A DNA stretch of 7,640 nt from Planctomycetaceae bacterium. Its GTDB lineage: Bacteria; Planctomycetota; Planctomycetia; Planctomycetales; Planctomycetaceae. The stretch is taken from positions 1 to 7,640 of the forward strand of contig JAGQQB010000174.1 in the NCBI GenBank assembly GCA_020426425.1, read 5' to 3'. Each line of letters starts with the position of its first letter. Within the stretch, counting starts at the first letter, position 1. Under the pieces are notes generated by a model that searched no databases, was not told the DNA's origin, and saw only the letters and a program-made list of their open reading frames with translations. Positions 1 to 4,857 of the stretch are shown here, in pieces. The position numbers and the translations under genes were made by a program.

Positions 1-231
1 ACTTCCCGATTTACCTAACCGCCCGTCCAGGTCGGTCTGTTGCCGCAGGCACATGATGGCTCAATGTCGGCCATCTGTTCATGCGGAAACGCCCGGTTCC
101 AATTGGACGCCCATGAATCGGCAGCTTATCGCCCCACAATACACAATAGCAGTGATCTGGGATCACGGGAGAGACGCGGCACAGGAACGCCACACATGCT
201 GGGGCAACTGAGTCGATGGGGGCTGGTGCTC
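1..231. other. Left edge, no recognisable gene
   Basis: Short open frames cross this stretch on both strands, but their translations have no recognisable family motif and look like chance frames, rich in Arg, Pro and Ser with scattered Cys and Trp. I see no tRNA, repeat array or clear terminator. It is most likely the region downstream of the minus-strand aminotransferase remnant, whose stop codon is at 232-234. Confidence 0.5.
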
Positions 232-1409
232 TCATTCAACGTCTCTGGGAGACGACGATTTGATCACTGTGATGAGTTGCTCCAAGGCTGCGTCTGTCAA
301 TTCTGGTGACCAGGGGAGGAATACGCGGCGGTTCCAATCGTGCATGGCTTGTGTCGGCGGCGACTTGCCCGATGGTGTGGGGACGAGACTCATGCGGGAG
401 CAGGTGGTGGCGTCGAAGCCACGTTGACGAAGTCGCTCGCAGAGTCCCTGAGGATCGTCGGTCAGCACGGGGTAGACCTAGTAGGAACTTGGTGCGCGCC
501 GTCGCCTGCCAAGTTGGACATCAAGGCGTGCTCCCAAGTCGTGGCGGCGCTGGAGTCGACGGACATCGAACGTTCGCCAACGACGGGCCAGCAGTCGCAG
601 TATTGGTACGCAGGCACGCTGTCGCAACTGGGGGAGTAGGTTGGGGCCGGTAAAGCCGCGTCCCAGAGCGTTCAAGGTTTCGTCGATGTCGTAGCCCAAC
701 CTGGGTAGCAGGCGGAACAGCATTCTCGTCAGCAGGCGATTGGAGAGTGCATGCAGCAGGGCAAACCTTAGCAGTCGTCGTGCACATGGCCATCGCAACT
801 GCACAGGATCGGTATCCAGAATACCTCGTGCCACCGTCTGCAATTGGTTGCTCCGGACACAGGCGACCGCGCCCCGAGTGCTGTGGCCGTCTTGATCGGA
901 CCGAAACTGTACAGCACTGCGAGGCTCTCAGGATGATCATGGTCGCCAGGGCGTTCAAATGTCTGCGCGCAGTCTTCCATCAGCGCGATCTTGCGATCCG
1001 ACAGCAATGCGATGACGTCAGTCAGATCCTGAGTTTCGCCAAACAGATGGGCGACGACCATCAGCCGCGACTGTTCGCTCAGATTGGCCTGGAGTGACGT
1101 CAGACAGATGTGCCGGTCTCCATCAACGTCGACCGGGACCGGCACCAGATCATGAGCCTCGACAATGCGGACCGTGTTCGGCACCGTCAGCGCAGACAGG
1201 AGTACCTCCGGTCCGGCGGGTAACTCCAGCGCCCGGAGCAGCAGATCGAATGCTGAGCGAACCGATCGAGTGATCAAGGGGTGTTCCACCTCGCCCCGGA
1301 CAGCAAGCGCCTCGACTTCAGCCGACGTGCGCGACCGCGGACTCAGGCAGCCCAACGCCCCCGCGAGCAAGTCCGTCCAGCCAACGTCAAGCCGCAATCG
1401 AATCCACAT
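232..1409 (-). pseudogene. DegT/DnrJ/EryC1/StrS-type PLP aminotransferase, frameshifted and interrupted by a stop
   Basis: Read from an ATG at 1409, which has AGGA about 9 bases upstream, the first frame gives an N-terminal PLP-fold half. It includes 'ALTVPNTVRIVEAHDLVPVPVD', 'VVAHLFGE', the cofactor-contacting Asp in 'MEDCAQTF' (codon 972-974) and the Schiff-base Lys in 'YSFGPIKTATALG' (codon 891-893). That frame then turns into nonsense and stops at 768. A second frame continues the family sequence as 'GAVACVRS' and later 'DETLNALGRGF' and 'PILRLLARRWRTFD', so one G is missing in the run at 872-875. The second frame meets TAG at 478-480 where 'YWVYPV' would be expected (TGG to TAG), then resumes as 'YPVLTDDPQGLCERLRQRGF' and ends with 'FLPWSPELTDAALEQLITVI', a typical family C-terminus. 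A third, local disturbance around 485-515 is possible, because another frame there reads 'LAGDGAHQVPT'. Repaired length would be about 392 residues, normal for the family. Members usually transaminate keto-sugars for polysaccharide or antibiotic sugars; the substrate cannot be told here. Sequencing error is the main alternative to real decay. Confidence 0.85.
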
Positions 1410-1601
1410 GGGATGAAGTCCTGTCATTCCTCGACGTGATGTCGTTGCCAAACGATGCGCTGGTTGGATTCATTGTTGGCTGCGCTGGCTCCGTTAATCA
1501 ATTCGGACCGATCCCTACCTCTCGTTGCAGCAGTATGCTACGTTGCTGGAGTGCCGGCCTTTGCGGGCGGCGTTGCGTTCTCATGTTTGCGGGACAGGGA
1601 A
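1410..1601. other. Divergent intergenic region
   Basis: This is the head-to-head gap between the minus-strand aminotransferase remnant and the plus-strand MBL gene, so it should hold the promoter of the three-gene plus-strand cluster. I could not find a convincing -35/-10 pair; TATGCT at 1534-1539 is the best -10-like string but has no good -35 partner. From 1440 the MBL reading frame is open, and an upstream ATG at 1455 would add 49 residues, so part of this gap may be coding (see findings). Confidence 0.45.
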
Positions 1602-3263
1602 ATGGCAAAGCAAAAGCAGACCAAGTCGAAGTCGAGCGGCGATACGCTGCGGTACGCCGGATATCCTCGGGCAATTGCGTACGTCAATTCGGACGGGAAG
1701 AAGCGGTACAAGGAACTGCCGTGGGGCTTTGCCGTGTACGACACCGGCGAGCGGGAGGGCAAGTACAAGGTCAAAAGCAAGGTCGATGGCAAGACCTACG
1801 AAGGGCAATATGCGGCGTGCCATCGTCTGCGGCGGGGGAGCAAAGAGAGCACGACCATCTGGATTCGTGAGCACGAACTCCAGGACAACCGCTGCCTGGA
1901 AATTGTCTTCGTCGATATCGGTCAGGGGGATGGCTGCTTCATCTCGACTCCGGAAGGCAAGTCGATCGTCATCGATGCCGGGGAAGAGGACAACATGTGC
2001 CACTACCTGAACTGGCGGTTCGGCACCTCGAAGAAGACCAAGTTCGAAGCGGCAATCATTTCGCATCCGGATTCGGATCACTACAAGGGCTTCGAAGCCC
2101 TGTTCGCGCGACCAAATTTTTACTTCGAGACAGTCTACACCAACGGTCTCATGGAGTACGCCGATCCCAAGAAACCACTGGGACCGGAAAAATCACATAA
2201 GTTGCCCGATGGGAAGAAAGGCAAATTGTGTGCTGGCCTTGTGACTTCCTACGACGAACTCAAGACATTCCTGGCCGACAAGAAGAATTGGACCACCAAG
2301 AGCGGTCGCGGCAAGCAGTTCGCGTCGATGCTCAATGAGGCGTTCCTTGGCAACAAGGAAATTCGTCGTTGGGGCGAGGACAAGCCGGAACAGATCCCTG
2401 GGACCGGCAAGGAAACGATGGGCGACTACAAAATGTTGTCCGTCGATGACGAGTACTTGCCTGGCTACGGTCCCAAGAAACCGGTCTCAATGCAGATCCT
2501 CGGCCCGGTCACAGATGTCGTCGACGGTCGCCGCATGTTGCGTTGGCTAGAAAGCAACATCAGCAAGACCAAGAATGGCCACTCAGTGGTGCTGAAGCTG
2601 GTGTATGGCGATGTCAGCATTATGCTCGGGGGAGATCTGAATATCCCAGCCGAACATCTGTTGCTCTCACATCACACCGGCATGGAGTCGCCTCCCAAAC
2701 CCGAAGACAAGGAAGAATTCCTCGCCGCAGCGCGTAAGGTGTTCGCGGTCGATGTTGCGAAGTCGTGTCATCACGGCAGCAGCGACTTTACCCCTTGGTT
2801 TCTACAGGCGCTGAATCCGACGGCAACCGTGGTTTCGAGCGGCGACGCGGAGTCCTTCTCGCATCCTCGCAGCGACACCCTGGGCGCGATTGGGCGTTAT
2901 TCCCGTGCCGAGGGAGATGCGCGTCCGCTGATCTTTTCAACCGAGCTGGCACGATCTGCCGAGAACAGCATCGCCAAGCCGTGGGAACTCAAAGCGAGCC
3001 TGATGGACAAGTTCAATGCAGTCTCGGAACGAGCCGATTCCCGTGAAGAACTGATGTCCGGCATCAAGGATGCGCTGAAGGAAGCGGACATCGAGCGGAG
3101 CGTCGCGGTCTTCGGGGCGATCACGCTCGTCACCGATGGTGACAAGGTCGTCATCTATCAGAAGTATGAAAAGAAATCGAGTTCTGGTGAACATGACATC
3201 TATTGCCTTACACGAGGCGGTGATGGGACCGGGCCGCTCGAGTATCAGCCGCGCGAAACGTAA
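1602..3263 (+). CDS. ComEC-type metallo-beta-lactamase-fold hydrolase with N-terminal extension
   Basis: This 553-residue protein carries the full motif series of ComEC/Rec2-type MBL-fold enzymes: 'FVDIGQGDG' (D105-G111), 'VIDAG' (D125), 'SHPDSDH' (H155, D157, D159, H160), 'NGHSVVL' (N325), 'LGGDL' (D345), 'CHHGSSD' (H390/H391) and 'FSHPR' (H421). These supply a dinuclear metal site, probably zinc, and an intact active centre. The family's members act on phosphodiesters or other esters; the substrate here is unknown. Residues 1-100 precede the MBL fold: a Lys/Ser-rich start, then a beta-rich piece around 38-72 ('LPWGFAVYD') that could be a small SH3-like barrel. About 160 residues separate the HxDxDH motif from N325, a long charged insert. 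The tail contains a helical segment and 'AITLVTDGDKVVIYQ', a strand pair often seen at the end of such proteins. No signal peptide or membrane segment is seen from this start. The start is chosen because the coding character begins there; no good ribosome binding site precedes it (AGGGA lies only one base upstream), and 1455 is an alternative. It is the first gene of a same-strand cluster of three. Confidence 0.9.
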   Translation: MAKQKQTKSKSSGDTLRYAGYPRAIAYVNSDGKKRYKELPWGFAVYDTGEREGKYKVKSKVDGKTYEGQYAACHRLRRGSKESTTIWIREHELQDNRCLEIVFVDIGQGDGCFISTPEGKSIVIDAGEEDNMCHYLNWRFGTSKKTKFEAAIISHPDSDHYKGFEALFARPNFYFETVYTNGLMEYADPKKPLGPEKSHKLPDGKKGKLCAGLVTSYDELKTFLADKKNWTTKSGRGKQFASMLNEAFLGNKEIRRWGEDKPEQIPGTGKETMGDYKMLSVDDEYLPGYGPKKPVSMQILGPVTDVVDGRRMLRWLESNISKTKNGHSVVLKLVYGDVSIMLGGDLNIPAEHLLLSHHTGMESPPKPEDKEEFLAAARKVFAVDVAKSCHHGSSDFTPWFLQALNPTATVVSSGDAESFSHPRSDTLGAIGRYSRAEGDARPLIFSTELARSAENSIAKPWELKASLMDKFNAVSERADSREELMSGIKDALKEADIERSVAVFGAITLVTDGDKVVIYQKYEKKSSSGEHDIYCLTRGGDGTGPLEYQPRET

Positions 3264-3266
3264 GTA

Positions 3267-3282
3267 CGGTGACGCTTCACCG
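3267..3282 (+). other. Small hairpin just after the MBL stop codon
   Basis: CGGTGA (3267-3272) and TCACCG (3277-3282) form a perfect six-base-pair stem with a CGCT loop, starting four bases after the TAA at 3261-3263. No T-tract follows, so it is not a canonical intrinsic terminator. It could modulate mRNA stability or readthrough between the first and second genes, or be chance. Confidence 0.35.
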
Positions 3283-3361
3283 GCAGCGCTCCATTGCTTG
3301 TCGCGCGCGGCGTTGTGCTCGCGTGGCACCGAGTAACTTCAAAAATCTGTGACACCTCATT

Positions 3362-3368
3362 GAGGAAG
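3362..3368 (+). promoter_or_regulatory. Ribosome binding site for the second gene
   Basis: GAGGAAG lies with its GAGGA core 8 bases before the ATG at 3375, a good Shine-Dalgarno match that fixes this start. The core is the right half of a short inverted repeat, CCTCA-T-TGAGG (3355-3365), which could partly mask it. Confidence 0.75.
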
Positions 3369-3374
3369 TGACCC

Positions 3375-4757
3375 ATGGCGAAGACATCGACTGTCATCAT
3401 TGATTTGGGAACCAGGGACGAACTGATCCAGTTGTATTCGTGGCCGAATCAGCCCGGCAGTAAGGAATCGCTGCCGAAAACGATTCTACACTGGTTCGAG
3501 AAGACGTTGCGGAATGACGGCTTCACCGGGGCCAAGGCAGCGACGGCTGAAGTGCTCACTAAGGGGAAGACCTACCAACTGCAGTTGACTGGTCCCAAGG
3601 GGATCGAAGGCTATGCCGTGCGGCTTCCCATCTTTCTCGATCATGGGCGTGCGGCACTGAAGCGGATCGAAGAAATTAAGGAGGAAGACAAACAGCGAGC
3701 GGCAGCAGCTCAGGCGGCTGGTAAGAAACAGCCGAAGAATCATTGGGATCCACGCGGTTTGGGCAACTGGCGGTTCTTCATGCCGCATGGGCTGGCGATG
3801 CTCAATCAGCGGTCGATCCAGTTCTTCCATTATCCACCGATTCGCCTGCTCGAAACGGACCGCGATTATCTGCAAGACCCGGTGCCAAAACGCTGGGAAG
3901 AGTTGCTGGTCGCGAATGGCGTCCCGCAGAAGGATGTGGAACTCTACGAATGCGTGATGGACGCGGTCCCCGTTGGTGCGCTCGACGACGAAGGCTCTGC
4001 GAAAGATGGCGGCATGCCAATTGATGATTTCGCAGTGTACCAGACCACACAGGTCGATCTGCTGCTCGGTGAACCAAACAAGGCCGGGTATACCATGCCG
4101 ATCGTGGTCTATGGATCGAGTCCCCGGAAACGGTTCTTCAAATCCTACAAGCAGGGATTCCCAGCGGCGGTCGTCAAGGCGAAAGCCTGGAACACCGAGG
4201 ACCCGCAACGCATCGTCATTAAGCCCGGTTCAAAGACGCCGGTGCTGGCGATGAATCATCCCTACAGCTTCTTCATGGACATTCAGGACAAGAAGGGGGC
4301 ACACGGCGAAGAGTTCATTCCCGGCGTGGTGATGAACTGGCGAGGAGGCATTCGGCGCATGCTGGAGAGTCTCATCGCCGCCCGCTGGCAAAGGGCAATG
4401 GCCGCCGATCCTTCACAAGATCCGAAAGCTGTCTACAAAGACTGCCAGACCTTCTGGGGGTACTGGCCCACCAAAAAAGTCACCGTGAAGGGCCGCAAGC
4501 AGTACGTGAATCGCGATCAGGATTTCCAACCTGCTGCCGACAAGAAACAGCGAGATGCCGCCGCCGCGATGATCCTGCATCAAGCCTCACTCGAAGCGGG
4601 ACTGACCGGGGAATGGTCGTTCGTCCGCTCCTTGGCCGACTCGAAGAAGATTGTCAGCGAATTCAATCGCAAAGGGGCTGTGTCACAGTCCAGTCTACTC
4701 CCGGCGGAAAAGGCCGAGACGGTGAACGCAATGCTGGCGATGTTGTGCCCGAGGTAG
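3375..4757 (+). CDS. Uncharacterised 460-residue protein of the MBL/caspase cluster
   Basis: I do not recognise a family for this protein. The frame is clearly real: it is long, starts after a good ribosome binding site, has G/C-rich third positions, and its composition is that of a folded soluble protein. The N-terminal 90 residues look like an alpha/beta unit. A charged Ala/Lys/Glu stretch (about 96-121) may be a coiled coil or linker. It is followed by an aromatic-rich core ('NHWDPRGLGNWRFFMPHGL', then 'QFFHYPP'), a central segment with 'PIVVYGSSPRKRFF' and 'VLAMNHPYSFFMDIQ' (N294, H295, P296), and a helical C-terminus. There is no signal peptide, membrane span, P-loop or evident catalytic triad. 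H295 and nearby aromatics could belong to a binding or active site, but I have no family evidence. It begins 111 bases after the MBL gene and ends 100 bases before the caspase gene, so it is probably co-transcribed and may be a sensor, adaptor or scaffold. That role is guessed only from position. Confidence 0.85.
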   Translation: MAKTSTVIIDLGTRDELIQLYSWPNQPGSKESLPKTILHWFEKTLRNDGFTGAKAATAEVLTKGKTYQLQLTGPKGIEGYAVRLPIFLDHGRAALKRIEEIKEEDKQRAAAAQAAGKKQPKNHWDPRGLGNWRFFMPHGLAMLNQRSIQFFHYPPIRLLETDRDYLQDPVPKRWEELLVANGVPQKDVELYECVMDAVPVGALDDEGSAKDGGMPIDDFAVYQTTQVDLLLGEPNKAGYTMPIVVYGSSPRKRFFKSYKQGFPAAVVKAKAWNTEDPQRIVIKPGSKTPVLAMNHPYSFFMDIQDKKGAHGEEFIPGVVMNWRGGIRRMLESLIAARWQRAMAADPSQDPKAVYKDCQTFWGYWPTKKVTVKGRKQYVNRDQDFQPAADKKQRDAAAAMILHQASLEAGLTGEWSFVRSLADSKKIVSEFNRKGAVSQSSLLPAEKAETVNAMLAMLCPR

Positions 4758-4775
4758 TCCCTTTGACGATCGCAG

Positions 4776-4819
4776 CCCTGGACCCTGGACCCTAGTCTCT
4801 CGATGTTGGTCCCTGGACC
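4776..4819 (+). repeat. CCCTGGA heptamer repeats in the gap before the caspase gene
   Basis: CCCTGGA occurs in tandem at 4776-4782 and 4783-4789, is followed by the variant CCCTAGT (4790-4796), and recurs exactly at 4811-4817. The last copy sits inside the palindrome GGTCC-CT-GGACC (4808-4819). The second GGACC (4787-4791) could also pair with GGTCC (4808-4812) around a 16-base loop. Possible meanings are an operator, an RNA structure upstream of the start codon, or a short dispersed intergenic repeat. Confidence 0.5.
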
Positions 4820-4844
4820 GGCGTCAGCCACACGAGCATTGACC

Positions 4845-4849
4845 AAGGA
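4845..4849 (+). promoter_or_regulatory. Ribosome binding site for the caspase gene
   Basis: AAGGA lies 8 bases before the ATG at 4858 and supports that start. The encoded protein then opens directly with the first strand of the caspase fold ('HALLVGINDYP'), which agrees with this choice. Confidence 0.7.
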
Positions 4850-4857
4850 CACGTCGC

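Noticed and set aside
40..653. Plus-strand open frames overlapping the left edge and the aminotransferase remnant
   Set aside because: The minus strand carries recognisable aminotransferase sequence over 232-653, and the plus frames look like random translation.
1511..1539. Possible promoter with TATGCT as -10
   Set aside because: The string at the -35 distance (ATCCCT) does not match a sigma-70 hexamer, so it is not supportable as a promoter.
1581..2081. 166-codon minus-strand open frame opposite the start of the MBL gene
   Set aside because: It is the antisense shadow of the MBL coding region, whose motifs are unambiguous on the plus strand.
3486..4208. 240-codon open frame on the minus strand opposite the unrecognised 460-residue gene
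   Set aside because: It lies wholly inside a longer plus-strand gene with a good ribosome binding site; the translation has no family motif and reflects G+C-rich codon shadowing.
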